Shown: positions 35,487-45,699, numbered from the stretch's first letter. The stretch: DNA of 64,000 nucleotides from Aureimonas mangrovi (GCF_014058705.1 NZ_CP059692.1:997001-1061000); one strand, 5' to 3'. A program made the numbers and translations. Notes: a model not told the origin generated them from the sequence alone.

Positions 35487-36104
35487 TCAGCCCGGCAGGA
35501 CTCCGGCCTTCAGCGCGAGACGGACGAGTTCGGGAAGGGAGCGCACCCGCATCTTCGTCATGACGTTGGCGCGATAGATTTCCACTGTCCGGGCGCTGAT
35601 CTGCAGGTCGAAGGCGATCTGCTTGTTGGCGTGCCCTTCCACGAGACCGTTCAGAACCTCACGCTCGCGCGACGTGAGCGTCTCGACGCGCGCCTGAATC
35701 TCGCTGCGCTCCTCGTCGGATCGGTGCAATCCTTCCTCGCTGTCGAGCGCGGCGGTGACGGACGCCAGAAGCGCGTCGTCGTCGAAAGGCTTCTCGATGA
35801 AGTCCGCAGCCCCTTCGCGCATCGCCTCCACCGCCAATGGTACGTCGCCATGACCGGTCATTACGATCACCGGCAGCGGCACCTCATGCGCTTTGAGGCG
35901 CTTGAGGAGATCGATGCCCGACATCTGCGGCATGCGCACGTCGGTCACGACGCAGCCGCGCAACGGCTCCGCGAGCGCGGCCAGAAAGGCCGGCGCAGAG
36001 GCGTAGGTCGCGACCGGCAGGCCCGCCGTGTCGATCAGGAACGCCAGCGAATCGCGCACGCCCGCGTCGTCGTCGATGATGTGAACCTTCGGCTCGGTGG
36101 TCAT
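35487..36104 (-). CDS. fixJ: Response regulator FixJ
   Basis: The protein has 205 residues. The receiver domain shows [33 protein letters not shown] (phospho-Asp near residue 54), [14 protein letters not shown] and FIEKPF. The C-terminal LuxR/NarL-type helix-turn-helix is [22 protein letters not shown], with [11 protein letters not shown]. These are hallmarks of FixJ, which activates fixK when phosphorylated by FixL. The ATG overlaps the fixL TGA (ATGA). The FixJ-like site at 37613 is the expected target. Confidence 0.93.
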   Translation of the reverse strand: MTTEPKVHIIDDDAGVRDSLAFLIDTAGLPVATYASAPAFLAALAEPLRGCVVTDVRMPQMSGIDLLKRLKAHEVPLPVIVMTGHGDVPLAVEAMREGAADFIEKPFDDDALLASVTAALDSEEGLHRSDEERSEIQARVETLTSREREVLNGLVEGHANKQIAFDLQISARTVEIYRANVMTKMRVRSLPELVRLALKAGVLPG

Positions 36105-37609
36105 CCCCTCAACTCCTGGCTGGAAACGCCCGGGACGGTGAAGCGGAAGATCGTTCCACCTCCGGGGTTCTCTTCGCACCAGATACGGCCCCCATGCGCC
36201 TCGACGATGGTGCGCGAGATCGAAAGCCCGACGCCCATTCCCTCGCTTTTGGTGGACACGAAAGGCTGGAACAGGCGTTCGGCAACGGCGGGATCGACGC
36301 CCGGCCCCGTGTCCGACACGGCGATGCGCACCATGCCATCCTCGGCGCTCTCGATGCGGATGCCGAGCGCGCGCCGCTCCGCGTCCGCCATTGCGTCCAC
36401 GGCGTTGCGTATGAGGTTGAGAAGCACCTGCTGGATCTGCACGCGGTTGACCAGGACGTGTTCGGGGGCCTCGCAGCGCATCTCGATGCGGATGCCCTTT
36501 TCGCGTGCGCCGACGAGCGCGAGCGCGCTCGCTTCCTCGACCAGCTTGGACAGACTTTCGATCTTCTTCTCCACGTCCCCTCGCGTGACGAAGTCGCGCA
36601 GGCGTCGGATGATCTCGCCCGCGCGCAGCGCCTGCTCGCCGGCCCGCTCGAGCGCCGCGCGCAGCCGGATCGCCGCCTCCTCGTCCGCCGGCCGGTCGAG
36701 AAGCCGGCGCGAGCCTTTCAGATAATTGGCGATCGCAGAGAGCGGCTGATTCAACTCGTGCGCAAGCGTGGAGGCCATCTCGCCCATGGCCGAGAGACGG
36801 GAGATGTGAACGAGTTCGCCCTGCAGGTCCTGCAGGCGGCTCTCGGCCTCCTGGCGCTCGGTCAGGTCGCGGATGAAGCCGGTGTAGAAGGGCTCGCGCG
36901 TACCTTGCATCTCGCCGACGGCCAGCTCCATCGGAAAAATGGAGCCGTCGCGCCGCTGGCCGACGACCACGCGTCCCGTGCCGATAATGCGCCGCTCCCC
37001 GGTGCGCTCGTAGCGCTCGATGTAGCCGTCGTGGTCCCGTCTGTAGGGCTGCGGCATCAGAATCGATACGTTCTGCCCGAGCGCCTCGTTCGCACTCCAC
37101 CCGAACAGCTTCTCCGCGGCCTTGGAGAAGGAGCGCATGATCCCGTCGCGGTCGATGACGATCATCGCGTCGGGCACCGTGTCGAGGATCGACTGGAGAT
37201 GGGCCTCACGGCGCGCGAGATCGGTTGCAGCCGCCGCAGCCAGACCGCGCGTGCGGTGAAGCCAGGCTCCGAAGAGGCAGATCGAGAGGCCGACGAGCGC
37301 GAAGGTGACCGTCGAGCCGAGATGCTGGGGCAGGCCGTGCGCATGGCCGAGAAGGGGCGGTGCGACGAAAAGCGAAAGGATGGTGGCTGCCGCCCCGGAC
37401 CCCGCGCCGGCGATCGCCACCGCCGCGATGACCGCCGGCACGAAGAGGAGGAAGGGCTGGTCGTCGGAAAAATAAGCTTTCGTCAGGAGCCGAAGGCCTG
37501 CCGCGGCGCCGACGGCAGCGACCGCCACGAACACGCCGAACAGGACGGTGCGCAGCGAACGCCTTGGCGACGAAGAGGCGTGAGGGGTTCGGTCGGCGGG
37601 AGGTTTCAA
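36101..37609 (-). CDS. fixL: Oxygen-sensing histidine kinase FixL
   Basis: The protein has 502 residues. Membrane spans lie in the first 120 residues ([36 protein letters not shown]), so it is membrane-anchored. The PAS domain (about 135-255) carries the heme-binding FixL pattern [22 protein letters not shown], with the proximal histidine inside RRDHDGY. The kinase has the H-box [21 protein letters not shown], the N-box [10 protein letters not shown] and G boxes DTGPGVD and GMGVGLSI. Oxygen bound to the heme would switch the kinase off. It is cotranscribed with fixJ. Confidence 0.94.
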   Translation of the reverse strand: MKPPADRTPHASSSPRRSLRTVLFGVFVAVAAVGAAAGLRLLTKAYFSDDQPFLLFVPAVIAAVAIAGAGSGAAATILSLFVAPPLLGHAHGLPQHLGSTVTFALVGLSICLFGAWLHRTRGLAAAAATDLARREAHLQSILDTVPDAMIVIDRDGIMRSFSKAAEKLFGWSANEALGQNVSILMPQPYRRDHDGYIERYERTGERRIIGTGRVVVGQRRDGSIFPMELAVGEMQGTREPFYTGFIRDLTERQEAESRLQDLQGELVHISRLSAMGEMASTLAHELNQPLSAIANYLKGSRRLLDRPADEEAAIRLRAALERAGEQALRAGEIIRRLRDFVTRGDVEKKIESLSKLVEEASALALVGAREKGIRIEMRCEAPEHVLVNRVQIQQVLLNLIRNAVDAMADAERRALGIRIESAEDGMVRIAVSDTGPGVDPAVAERLFQPFVSTKSEGMGVGLSISRTIVEAHGGRIWCEENPGGGTIFRFTVPGVSSQELRG

Positions 37610-37612
37610 GAC

Positions 37613-37630
37613 TTAGGTAGTTCTCCTTAC
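37613..37630. promoter_or_regulatory. FixJ-binding-like site between fixL and fixK
   Basis: TTAGGTAGTTCTCCTTAC closely matches the rhizobial FixJ site of fixK promoters (GTAAGTAGTTTCCCTTAC as I recall it). It lies about 85 bases upstream of the fixK-like ATG and only four bases from the fixL start. FixJ would activate fixK from here and could also influence fixL. Confidence 0.65.
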
Positions 37631-37707
37631 GGACATCCTCTGAATGTCGCCGCGCGCCAAGTCATCGTAGGCCTTCGGGAGCTTCAATCCCAGAAGGGAC
37701 CGGGCCA

Positions 37708-38376
37708 ATGCAAGCGCCCTGTACGATCGAATTTCCCGGCGTCTACACCGCAAGCGCCTGTCCGCGCTTCGCGATCCGGTCGATTGAGGACCTCTTCGCC
37801 ACCCATGGACGCTCTTTTCCGGTCGGCCGCGGTGCCAGCCTCTATGCGGAGGAGACGGCGGCCGACCAAGTCTACCTCATCGTCGCAGGCTGCGTGCGCG
37901 TCGGCCGCTACGAGGCGGACGGCAAGCGTCAGATCAACGCCTTTCATTTCGCCGGCGAGATGTTCGGCTTCGAGCCTGGGCGCCGGCATCGCTTCTTCGC
38001 CGAGGCGGTGAGCGCCTGCGAACTGACCGTCCTTCCACGCGCCACGCTCCAGAATCTTGCCGCCCTCGACGGTGCCCTTGCGCGCCGCCTTTGGGGCCAC
38101 GCCGAGGACGAGCTCCAGCGCGCGCAGGAGCACATGCTCCTCTGCCGTCAGGCCGCCGTGTCTCGCGTCCTTCATTTCATCGAAGGGGTCGCCGAACGGC
38201 TAGGCGACCCCTTCGAGGTCGAGCTGCCGATGAGCCGTCAGGACATGGCCGACCATCTCGGCCTGACCATCGAGACCGTGTCGCGCGCCATGACATGCCT
38301 TTCCGCCAACGGCGAGACGAGCACCACGGGCGCGCGTCGCGTCCGGCTGCGCCGCCCTCACCAACTCGCCGCCTGA
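37708..38376 (+). CDS. fixK: CRP/FNR-family regulator, FixK-like
   Basis: The protein has 222 residues. A cyclic-nucleotide-type beta-roll covers about 25-130 (VYLIVAGCVRVGRYEADGKRQINAFHFAGEMFG), then the dimer helix and a helix-turn-helix VELPMSRQDMADHLGLTIETVSRAM, where E-x2-S-R is the FNR/FixK reading head for TTGAT boxes. The N-terminus has only two scattered cysteines, not the FNR four-cysteine iron-sulfur cluster, so it is FixK-like rather than a direct oxygen sensor. The FixJ-like site lies upstream. It probably drives cyd and the orphan receiver, whose promoters carry FNR/FixK boxes. Confidence 0.88.
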   Translation: MQAPCTIEFPGVYTASACPRFAIRSIEDLFATHGRSFPVGRGASLYAEETAADQVYLIVAGCVRVGRYEADGKRQINAFHFAGEMFGFEPGRRHRFFAEAVSACELTVLPRATLQNLAALDGALARRLWGHAEDELQRAQEHMLLCRQAAVSRVLHFIEGVAERLGDPFEVELPMSRQDMADHLGLTIETVSRAMTCLSANGETSTTGARRVRLRRPHQLAA

Positions 38377-38406
38377 ACTTTCCGCCCAACGATCCGGAGC
38401 TCTCTG

Positions 38407-39255
38407 ATGCCGCACGCTTACCGAAATATCATGCTGACGCTTCTCCCGGAGGCCCAGGAGCGCACCGTCCCGAGCCCGGCAACGAACTTCGCGGTGGCCC
38501 TCGGGTCAGCCTTCGGCGGCGCCGTGACGATCGATTTCCTGGCGCCCAAGCCCGCCTGGATCCCCTACAGCCTTCTGACCGACATGCCGCTCGACCTTCT
38601 GGCCCGTGAGGAGAGGCGACTGGAAGAGCAGGCGCGGGCGAGCCTCGACTTCGCTGCCGAGGCTGCCGCCGCGGCCGGGCTCGAACGGGAGACGAACCTC
38701 ATAACGCTCGACTTCCTTGCACTTGTCGGCCGCGCGGCCCTGCGAGCGCGCCTGCAGGATGTGATCGTGATGGACGCTCACGGCTCGGCGCTGCGCGACG
38801 AGATCGAGATCGTCGAGGCGCTGATCTTCCGCACGGCACGCCCGCTCATCCGCGTGCCTGCAGGCCATGGCCGCGCTCTGCCGCGAAAGATCGTTGTGGC
38901 CTGGGATGGCTCCGTCCCGGCCGCGCGTGCAGCCCGCGAAGCCTTGCCTCTGCTCCAGGCGGCCGAAACGGTGGAGATCGTTACGGTTCAAGGCGAGAAG
39001 GACGTTTCCGATATCGCGCCCGGCGAGAAGCTCGCCGTCTATCTGTCGCGCCACGACGTGCGTGCGACCCAGACCTGCCTGACGGCCGCGCGCCGCGACG
39101 TCGCGCAGGCTCTGCGCGAGCACGCCGAGGGAAGTGGAGCTGGCATGATCGTCATGGGCGCCTACGCCCATTCGCGCCTTGCACAGGCGTTCCTCGGCGG
39201 CGTCACGTCCTCACTCCTGCGCGACACGCCCGTGCCGCTTCTCCTGGCGCACTGA
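38407..39255 (+). CDS. Universal stress protein, UspA-family tandem type
   Basis: The protein has 282 residues. The second half is a UspA domain with IVVAWDGSVPAARAAREAL near residue 160 and the nucleotide-site motif VMGAYAHSRLAQAFLGGVTSSLL near 245, the HSR-type seen in alphaproteobacterial members. The N-terminal half lacks these residues and is degenerate. It starts 30 bases after the fixK-like stop and is followed by nqrA, so it may be coexpressed with them under low oxygen. Confidence 0.85.
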   Translation: MPHAYRNIMLTLLPEAQERTVPSPATNFAVALGSAFGGAVTIDFLAPKPAWIPYSLLTDMPLDLLAREERRLEEQARASLDFAAEAAAAAGLERETNLITLDFLALVGRAALRARLQDVIVMDAHGSALRDEIEIVEALIFRTARPLIRVPAGHGRALPRKIVVAWDGSVPAARAAREALPLLQAAETVEIVTVQGEKDVSDIAPGEKLAVYLSRHDVRATQTCLTAARRDVAQALREHAEGSGAGMIVMGAYAHSRLAQAFLGGVTSSLLRDTPVPLLLAH

Positions 39256-39269
39256 AGGCCCTGTCCGCC

Positions 39270-40517
39270 ATGCGCCGCATCACGATCCGCAACGGTCTCG
39301 ATCTTGTCTTTCCCGGAGCGCCCGTTCAGCGCATCCGTGACGGAGCTGCGGTTTCGCGCGTGGCCATTCTGGGCTCGGATTTTCCGGGTCTTCGGCCCGC
39401 GCTGGCGGTCGAGAAGGGCGCGCGGGTGCGGGCGGGCGAGCGCCTTTTCGCCGACCGTCGCACGCCCGAGATCGCGCATGTCTCGCCGGTGGCCGGCGTC
39501 GTGCGGGAGATCACCCTCGGCCGACGCCGGACGCTCGAACGCATTGTCATCGAGCGCGAGGGCGATGAGGCCATCGGCTTCGCCTTGCGCGCCGAGATGA
39601 CCCGCGAGCGCGTCGCCGCACTGCTTCTCCAGTGCGGCCTCTGGCCTTCGTTCCGGACGCGGCCCTTCGGCCGCACGCCGGTGCCGGGTGCTGAGAGCGA
39701 CGCGATCTTCGTGACGGCGATCGACACGCGCCCGCTCAGCCCGGACCCTGCCGTACCGATCGCGGAAGCGCGGAGCGAGTTGCGCATCGGGCTTGAGGCG
39801 CTTCGTCATCTGACGGACGGGCCCGTCTACCTTTGCCAAGCGGGCGAGAACGACTTCCCCGCCCCGGCCGGTGTCACGCCGGTCGCGTTCTCGGGCCCGC
39901 ATCCGGCCGGGCTGCCCGGCACCCATATCCATCGCCTCCGCCCAGTCGGCACGGAGCGTTCCGTCTGGCACATCGGCTACGACGACGTTCTGTCGATCGG
40001 CCATCTGCTGCTCACCGGGCACGTCCGGGCCGAGCGGATCGTTTCCTTCGCTGGCCCGCTCGCGGCCGCGCCCACCCTCTTGCGCACGGTTGCGGGGGCT
40101 TCGCTCGACGAACTCGCCGTGGGCGAGCTGGCGAGCGGGCAGGCCCACCTCCTTTCCGGGTCCCCGGTCGAGGGGCGGCACCAGCCTTTCCTCGGCCGTT
40201 TCGACCTTCAGATCAGCGCGATGCTGCCGCGTGAGGGGGTGCCCCGGTCGCCCTCGCGCCTGGAGCGCATCCGATCGCTCTTCGCGGCGAGCGCCGGCGT
40301 GCTCATCCCGAACGCCGCGCACGAGCGCGCGGCGCCGGCCCGGATCCTGCCCGTGCCGTTCCTTCGCGCGCTCGGCATCGGCGACAGCGAGACGGCGTCG
40401 CGGCTCGGGGCGCTCGAACTCTGCGAGGAGGACATGGCGCTCCTTTCCCATCTCGACGGCCTAGACTACGGCGCGCTGCTGCGCCGAACGCTGGACGATC
40501 TGGAGGCGGCGCGATGA
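39270..40517 (+). CDS. nqrA: Na+-translocating NADH:quinone reductase subunit A
   Basis: The protein has 415 residues. The N-terminus ITIRNGLDLVFPGAPVQRI matches NqrA, and VEKGARVRAGERLFADRRTPEIAHVSPVAGVVREI is its barrel-sandwich motif. Later blocks include GPVYLCQAGE, HPAGLPGTHIH, and GYDDVLSIGHLLLTG. NqrA binds quinone at the cytoplasmic face. It is the first nqr gene, 15 bases after the stress protein. Length is slightly below the usual 445. Its stop overlaps the start of nqrB (ATGA). Confidence 0.93.
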   Translation: MRRITIRNGLDLVFPGAPVQRIRDGAAVSRVAILGSDFPGLRPALAVEKGARVRAGERLFADRRTPEIAHVSPVAGVVREITLGRRRTLERIVIEREGDEAIGFALRAEMTRERVAALLLQCGLWPSFRTRPFGRTPVPGAESDAIFVTAIDTRPLSPDPAVPIAEARSELRIGLEALRHLTDGPVYLCQAGENDFPAPAGVTPVAFSGPHPAGLPGTHIHRLRPVGTERSVWHIGYDDVLSIGHLLLTGHVRAERIVSFAGPLAAAPTLLRTVAGASLDELAVGELASGQAHLLSGSPVEGRHQPFLGRFDLQISAMLPREGVPRSPSRLERIRSLFAASAGVLIPNAAHERAAPARILPVPFLRALGIGDSETASRLGALELCEEDMALLSHLDGLDYGALLRRTLDDLEAAR

Positions 40518-41302
40518 ATGCGCTGGCATCGACCCTTCGGCGAGCGGGCGAGCCGCCCCTGCTCCTGGCCGGGCTCTGTCCCCCGCTGGCCGTGCTTCTC
40601 ATCATCGAGGGCCCGACGCTGCTCCTGCGCTTTGCCGTTCTGGCCTGCATCGCGCTCGGCTGGACATTCGTCTTCGCGCGGGTTCGCGGGCGTGCGATGC
40701 GCCTCGACGGTCTCGTCACCGCCGCGCTGCTGGCGCTGCTCCTCCCCGCCGAAGCGCCGCTCTGGCATCTCCTTCTCGGCGCCAGTTTTGGCGTCGTCCT
40801 TGCCGAGGAGATCTTCGGCGGACGCGGGCGGGGCTTCGTGCATCCCGCAGTGGCGACGCTCTGCTTCCTCGCCTTCTCCTTCACAAGCCCGGACTATCGT
40901 CAAGATCCCGGCGTTCCGCTGCTTGCCGTCCTGCCGGCCTTCGCGCTTCTGATCCTCGCGGGCCAGGCCTCCTGGCGCCTTCTCGGAGCCGCCTTTGCGA
41001 TGCTCTGGCTCGTGCTTGCGCTCCAGGGCGGCGCCGATCCGCTCGACGTCCTCTCCTCCGGCGGGGTCCTGATCGCGTTCGTGTTCCTCGGGGCCGATCC
41101 GGTGGCCTCCGGCGCGACGCAGGCGGGGCGCTGGCTTCACGGTGCGCTTCTCGGCCTTCTTGCCGGTCTCTTCATGCAGGCTGGGCCCGCCTTCGGCTCG
41201 GTGGTCTTCGCCGTTCTCATGGCCTCGATCTTCGCGCCGACGCTCGACGCGCTCGTGGTCGCGCTTCACGCACGCTGGCGGGAGGCCCGTCATGCGCTCT
41301 GA
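40514..41302 (+). CDS. nqrB: NQR subunit B, compact form (NqrB/RnfD family)
   Basis: The protein has 262 residues; typical NqrB has about 410. Recognisable blocks are LPAEAPLWHLLLGASFGVVLAEEIFGG near residue 75, GFVHPAVATLCFLAF near 105, and the late GADPVASGATQAGRWLHG near 196, which aligns with the DPVSAxxT motif. The segment between FTSPDYRQ and PGVPLL lacks the conserved (G)SxGExSTLA block whose threonine carries covalent FMN. The N-terminal extension of about 50 residues is also missing. Membrane protein with about eight spans. Whether electron transfer through FMN-B is replaced is unknown. It shares an 11-base overlap with nqrC. Confidence 0.85.
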   Translation: MNALASTLRRAGEPPLLLAGLCPPLAVLLIIEGPTLLLRFAVLACIALGWTFVFARVRGRAMRLDGLVTAALLALLLPAEAPLWHLLLGASFGVVLAEEIFGGRGRGFVHPAVATLCFLAFSFTSPDYRQDPGVPLLAVLPAFALLILAGQASWRLLGAAFAMLWLVLALQGGADPLDVLSSGGVLIAFVFLGADPVASGATQAGRWLHGALLGLLAGLFMQAGPAFGSVVFAVLMASIFAPTLDALVVALHARWREARHAL

Positions 41303-42092
41303 GCGTTCCCGCAACCCCTTCGCCCGCATTCTGGCCCGGCCGAACGACGATCGCGGCAAGACGCTTTTCGTCGCGCTTTTCGTCGCGCTCGGCTGCGGAC
41401 TCCTCGTCTCCACCGCCGCCGTCGCGCTGCGCCCGATCCAGGCGGCGAACGTGGAACAAGCGCGTGCCCGGCAGATGCTCGCCATGCTCGAGGGCGTGCC
41501 GGGCATCGGAGAGATCCTCGCCCAATCGGCGGTGGAGCTTCTCGTGGTGGACCTCGATCGAGGGATCGTCGATCCGGAACGCGAGCCCGCGAGTTTCGAT
41601 CAGAGCGCGGCGGCGGATGATCCCGCAACGAGCACCGAGCTTTCGAGGGCGGAGGATCTCGCAGGAATCGGGCGGCGCGAGAACCATGCGCTTGTCCATC
41701 TCCTCACCGATCCGGCGGGCGAGATCGCGCTCCTGGTGCTGCCGGTGCGCGGCACCGGCTACCAGTCCACCATCCGTGCCTACCTTGCGCTCGAAGGCGA
41801 CCTGTCCACCGTCGCCGCCTTCGCCGTCTACGAGCAGGGCGAGACGGCGGGCCTCGGCGCGCGCGTCGCCGAGCCGTCCTTCACGGGGCAATGGCCGGGC
41901 AAGGCGATCTTCGAGGACGGCGAGGTGATGATCGACGTCGTACCTTCCGGAGCGAGCGGCCCCTACGAGGTGGACGGGATCTCCGGTGCCACGGTCACCA
42001 GCTACGCGGTCGCCGACATGCTCCTCTTCTGGATGGGCGAGCGCGGCTTCGGGCCCTTCCTCGACAATCTTCGCAACGGAACCGCCCGATGA
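41292..42092 (+). CDS. nqrC: NQR subunit C, FMN-binding
   Basis: The protein has 266 residues from ATG 41292, with GGAGG six bases before it. One N-terminal membrane span ([23 protein letters not shown]) anchors a periplasmic FMN-binding domain. [13 protein letters not shown] near residue 240 holds the threonine (SGAT) that ApbE links to [17 protein letters not shown] and ETAGLGARV are further NqrC blocks. NqrC passes electrons on the periplasmic side. Its stop overlaps nqrD (ATGA). Confidence 0.94.
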   Translation: MRSERSRNPFARILARPNDDRGKTLFVALFVALGCGLLVSTAAVALRPIQAANVEQARARQMLAMLEGVPGIGEILAQSAVELLVVDLDRGIVDPEREPASFDQSAAADDPATSTELSRAEDLAGIGRRENHALVHLLTDPAGEIALLVLPVRGTGYQSTIRAYLALEGDLSTVAAFAVYEQGETAGLGARVAEPSFTGQWPGKAIFEDGEVMIDVVPSGASGPYEVDGISGATVTSYAVADMLLFWMGERGFGPFLDNLRNGTAR

Positions 42093-42745
42093 ACGCCGCC
42101 CTTCGCACGCTCGCCGACCCTCTCGTCGACAAGAACCCCGTCACCGTCCACATCCTCGGCATCTGTTCGGCGCTGGCGGTGACGACTTCGATGTCCACCG
42201 CGTTGACGCTCTCGGTGGCACTGACGGTGGTGCTCGCGCTGTCGGCCGGGATCATCAGTCTCATCCGCCATCACATCCCGTCCTCGATCCGGTTGATCGT
42301 CCAGATCACGATCATCGCCTCGCTGGTGATCGTGGCCGACCAGATTCTCATCGCCTTCGCTTACGAGATCAGCCAGCGCCTTTCGGTGTTCGTCTCGCTC
42401 ATCGCCACCAACTGCATCGTGCTTGGCCGCACAGAGGCCTTCGCCTCGAAGAACCGGCCGGGGCCGAGCATGGTGGACGCGATCGGCAACGGGCTCGGCT
42501 ACTCGCTGGTGCTTCTCGTGGTCGCCGCCGTTCGCGAGCTTTTCGGCGCCGGCACGCTGTTCGGAATGGTCGTTCTGCCAACGGCGGCGTCCGGCGGCTG
42601 GTACCAGCCCCTCCGGCTGATGCTGCTCGCGCCGAGCGCCTTCATCATCCTCGGCCTCCTCGTCTGGGCGCTGCGCTCGTGGCGCACCGCGCAGGCGGAG
42701 GCGCCCGAATTCACCCTGCGGGCGGGCGAAAGGACGGTTTCCTGA
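42089..42745 (+). CDS. nqrD: NQR subunit D
   Basis: The protein has 218 residues and six membrane spans. [24 protein letters not shown] holds one cysteine and [16 protein letters not shown] another; both match the intramembrane iron-sulfur cluster ligands shared with Nqr[30 protein letters not shown] is a NqrD/RnfE signature. The ATG overlaps the nqrC stop. Confidence 0.95.
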   Translation: MNAALRTLADPLVDKNPVTVHILGICSALAVTTSMSTALTLSVALTVVLALSAGIISLIRHHIPSSIRLIVQITIIASLVIVADQILIAFAYEISQRLSVFVSLIATNCIVLGRTEAFASKNRPGPSMVDAIGNGLGYSLVLLVVAAVRELFGAGTLFGMVVLPTAASGGWYQPLRLMLLAPSAFIILGLLVWALRSWRTAQAEAPEFTLRAGERTVS

Positions 42746-43347
42746 TGCTCGACCTCTTCCAGCGCTCGATCTTCGAGGAGAATCTCGCACTCGCCTTCTT
42801 CCTCGGCATGTGCACCTTCCTCGCCGTCTCCAAGCGCGTGGAGACCGCGCTCGGCGTCGGCCTCGCGCTCATCGTGGTGCAGTCGCTCTCCATTCCGCTC
42901 AACCATCTCCTCCATGCCTATGTCCTGTCACCCGGCGCGCTCGCCTGGGCCGGGCTGCCGGAGGTCGATCTCTCGTTCCTGCGCCTCATCACCTTCATCG
43001 GCGTCGTCGCCGGCATGGTGCAGATCATCGAGATGGTGCTCGACCGTTTCGTGCCGGCGCTCTACGGCGCGCTCGGCATCTATCTGCCGCTGCTGGCCAT
43101 CAACTGCGCCATCATCGGCGGCTCGCTGTTTATGGTAGAGCGCCAGTTCGACCTCGCCGAGAGCGCAGTGTTTGGCCTGGGCACCGGCATCGGCTGGGCG
43201 CTCGCCATCCTGACGCTTGCCGCGATCCGGGAGCGCCTGCGCTACGCGGACGTGCCGGCGGGACTGCAGGGGCTTGGGATCGCCTTCATCGTCACAGGGC
43301 TGATCTCCATGGGCTTCACGGCCTTCGTGGGAGTGCGCGTCCTGTGA
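42745..43347 (+). CDS. nqrE: NQR subunit E
   Basis: The protein has 200 residues and six spans. [22 protein letters not shown] contains the first cluster cysteine and [18 protein letters not shown] the second. [23 protein letters not shown] is the NqrE/RnfA signature. The ATG overlaps the nqrD TGA by one base. Confidence 0.95.
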   Translation: MLDLFQRSIFEENLALAFFLGMCTFLAVSKRVETALGVGLALIVVQSLSIPLNHLLHAYVLSPGALAWAGLPEVDLSFLRLITFIGVVAGMVQIIEMVLDRFVPALYGALGIYLPLLAINCAIIGGSLFMVERQFDLAESAVFGLGTGIGWALAILTLAAIRERLRYADVPAGLQGLGIAFIVTGLISMGFTAFVGVRVL

Positions 43348-44564
43348 CCGAGATCCTCCTCGCTCTTCTTCTCACCGTCGCGCTTCTCCTCGCGCTCGCT
43401 TTCCTGCTCCATTCGGTGCGCGAGATCCTTCTGCCCGCGCGGCCGGTGACGGTCAGCGTGAACGGAGAGCGCTCAATCGAAGGACGCGCGAACTTCAAGC
43501 TCCTCGACATCCTGAATGGGGGCGGCGTGCCCGTCCCGTCCGGCTGCGCGGGGGCCGGCACCTGCGGTCTTTGCCGCGTCGCGCATGTGGAAGGCGCGGG
43601 CACGGCGCTGCCGACGGAGAAGGCGAGGCTCACTCCGACCGAGCTTCGCGAGGGTACGCGCCTCGCCTGCCAGGTGGTGGTGCGCGGCGATGTCGCGGTG
43701 GAGGTGCCTGAGGACATTCTCGGCGTCTCCGCGATGCAGGCCACCGTCTCGTCCACGCGTTCCCTCACGCCGCTGATCAAGGAGATCGTGCTCGATCTGC
43801 CCGAAGGCGCTGCCTTCCGCTTCACCGCCGGCAATTTCGTGCAGGTCACCGCGCCGGCCTTCGATCTCCAATACTCGGCCATCGATATCGATCCGGCCTT
43901 CGAAGGCGAATGGGACCGCCTGAAATTGCGCGAGCTGAGGGCCGGAACGTCCCGGCCGGTCTCGCGCGCCTATTCGGTGGCAAGCCGCCCGGCGGACCAG
44001 GGTCGGATCGTGCTCAACATCCGTCTCGCCGTGCCGCCTCCGGCGCTCAAATCCGCCGCTCCCGGCATCGTCTCCTCGTTTCTGTTCGGCGTGAAGCCGG
44101 GGGATCAGGTGGAGATCGCCGGTCCCTACGGCCATTTCGCCGCGCAGGAGACGGAGGCCGAGATGGTCTTCATCGGCGGCGGCGTCGGCATGGCGCCCTT
44201 GCGCGCGATCATCTTCGACCAGCTTGAGCGTGTCGGGACCGCGCGCGCGATCACCTTCTTCTACGGCGCGCGCTCGGCCGCCGAGCTCTTCTACCGCGAC
44301 GAGTTCGAGGCGCTCGCCGCCCGGCATCCGAACTTCCGCTTCGTGCCAGCGCTTTCAGAGCCTGCGCGCGGGGATGCCTGGGACGGCGAGACCGGCTTCG
44401 TCCACGACGTCGCCTTCCGCACAATGCTTCGCGACCACCCGGCGCCGGAAGCTTGCGAGTACTACCTCTGCGGCCCGCCGCTGATGATCGAGGCCGTCTA
44501 CGCCATGCTCGACGAATGCGGCGTGGAGCCTTCCGCCATCTTCAACGACGATTTCGGGATCTGA
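43344..44564 (+). CDS. nqrF: NQR subunit F, NADH dehydrogenase
   Basis: The protein has 406 residues from a GTG that overlaps the nqrE stop. One N-terminal span is followed by a 2Fe-2S ferredoxin domain with four ligand cysteines ([11 protein letters not shown], then LACQ). The FAD domain shows RAYSVASRP near residue 210. The NADH domain shows [14 protein letters not shown] near 275 and YYLCGPPLM near 380. It takes electrons from NADH at the cytoplasm. Complete relative to known NqrF. Confidence 0.96.
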   Translation: MTEILLALLLTVALLLALAFLLHSVREILLPARPVTVSVNGERSIEGRANFKLLDILNGGGVPVPSGCAGAGTCGLCRVAHVEGAGTALPTEKARLTPTELREGTRLACQVVVRGDVAVEVPEDILGVSAMQATVSSTRSLTPLIKEIVLDLPEGAAFRFTAGNFVQVTAPAFDLQYSAIDIDPAFEGEWDRLKLRELRAGTSRPVSRAYSVASRPADQGRIVLNIRLAVPPPALKSAAPGIVSSFLFGVKPGDQVEIAGPYGHFAAQETEAEMVFIGGGVGMAPLRAIIFDQLERVGTARAITFFYGARSAAELFYRDEFEALAARHPNFRFVPALSEPARGDAWDGETGFVHDVAFRTMLRDHPAPEACEYYLCGPPLMIEAVYAMLDECGVEPSAIFNDDFGI

Positions 44565-44568
44565 CGGA

Positions 44569-45528
44569 ATGAACCGACGCGCCCTTCTCCTTGGTGCCGG
44601 TGCCGCCGGCCTCGTTGCCGCGCTTCCGCGCGCAGCCGCCGCCGATGGCTCGACCCTTCACGGCCGTGCCTTCGGCACACGTTGGCGGGTGGTTCTGGCG
44701 AGCGCGTCCGAGCCGGATCTTCGGCACGAGATCGAGGCGATCCTCGATGCGGTGGACGGGTCGATGAACCCCTTTCGGCCTTTATCCGAGATCAGCCGCT
44801 TCAACCGCTCGCAGGCGGCGGGATGGCACGGCGTCTCGCAGCCCTTCGCCCATGTCGCGGGCGCCGCCCTCGATTGCGCCGCCGAGACCGCTGGTGCTTT
44901 TGACCCGACCGTCGGTCCGGCAGCCAACCGCTTCGGCTTCGGCCCGATCGAGGGGACGCGGGTCGGCGCCTTTCGCGAGCTTGCGGCTGGAAGCGGAGCG
45001 ATCCACAAGAGTGACGGCTCGCTGTCGCTCGACCTTTGCGCCATCGCGAAGGGCTATGCGGTGGACCGGGTCGCAGCCCATCTTGCTGATCGTGGCCACG
45101 CCGACTTCCTCGTGGAGATCGGCGGCGATCTTCGCGCAAGCGGCCGCTCGCCTGCCGGCCGCCCCTGGCAGCTCGGCATCGAGGATCCGCTGCGAGGTGG
45201 CGTCGCCCATCTGGTCCGGCTCGATGCTGAGGCGCTGGCCACCTCCGGCGACGCGGTGAACAGCTATACGCTGGCCGGACGTCGCTACGGCCACCTGATC
45301 GACCCCGCAACGGCGCGCCCGGTCGCGAACGACGTTGCCTCCGTCTCGGTGATCGCTCCCGACGCGACGAGGGCCGACGCACTCGCCACCGCTCTTCTCG
45401 TGATGGGGCCCGAACGGGGCCTCGCCTTCGCGAACGCACGCGCCATCCCCGCTCTCTTTCTCCTGCGCGAAAAGGAGACGCTTGTCTCCCGCGCGAACGC
45501 GCCTTTTGCCGCGCGTCTCCTCACCTGA
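44569..45528 (+). CDS. apbE: FAD:protein FMN transferase ApbE
   Basis: The protein has 319 residues with a Tat-like or Sec signal (MNRRALLLGAGAAGLVAALP), so it is periplasmic. Motifs include FGTRWRVVL, FDPTVGPAANRFGF, DLCAIAKGYAVDRVAAHL, and the C-terminal FAD/Mg site HLIDPATARPVANDVASVSVIAPDATRADALATALLVMG. It covalently attaches FMN to the threonine of NqrC (and NqrB where its site exists). It sits four bases after nqrF, which fits this job. Confidence 0.95.
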   Translation: MNRRALLLGAGAAGLVAALPRAAAADGSTLHGRAFGTRWRVVLASASEPDLRHEIEAILDAVDGSMNPFRPLSEISRFNRSQAAGWHGVSQPFAHVAGAALDCAAETAGAFDPTVGPAANRFGFGPIEGTRVGAFRELAAGSGAIHKSDGSLSLDLCAIAKGYAVDRVAAHLADRGHADFLVEIGGDLRASGRSPAGRPWQLGIEDPLRGGVAHLVRLDAEALATSGDAVNSYTLAGRRYGHLIDPATARPVANDVASVSVIAPDATRADALATALLVMGPERGLAFANARAIPALFLLREKETLVSRANAPFAARLLT

Positions 45529-45543
45529 CGGGGCGTGAAATTC

Positions 45544-45699
45544 ATGCACACCATTCTTCTCGCGGTGCTTCTTGTCTTCCTGTCAGTCGGGGCCCTCGCG
45601 ATCGGCATCCTCTTCGGTCGCAAGCCGATCGAGGGGTCGTGCGGAGGCATCGCCTGCGGCCATTCCTGCGCGTCCTGCGGGCGGGGAGGGGAGCGATGA
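45544..45699 (+). CDS. nqrM: NqrM, NQR maturation protein (DUF539)
   Basis: The protein has 51 residues: one N-terminal membrane span (TILLAVLLVFLSVGALAIGI) and a cysteine-rich tail CGGIACGHSCASCG. This matches NqrM, which is needed to insert the iron-sulfur cluster between NqrD and NqrE. Its TGA overlaps the ATG of the CBS gene. Confidence 0.93.
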   Translation: MHTILLAVLLVFLSVGALAIGILFGRKPIEGSCGGIACGHSCASCGRGGER

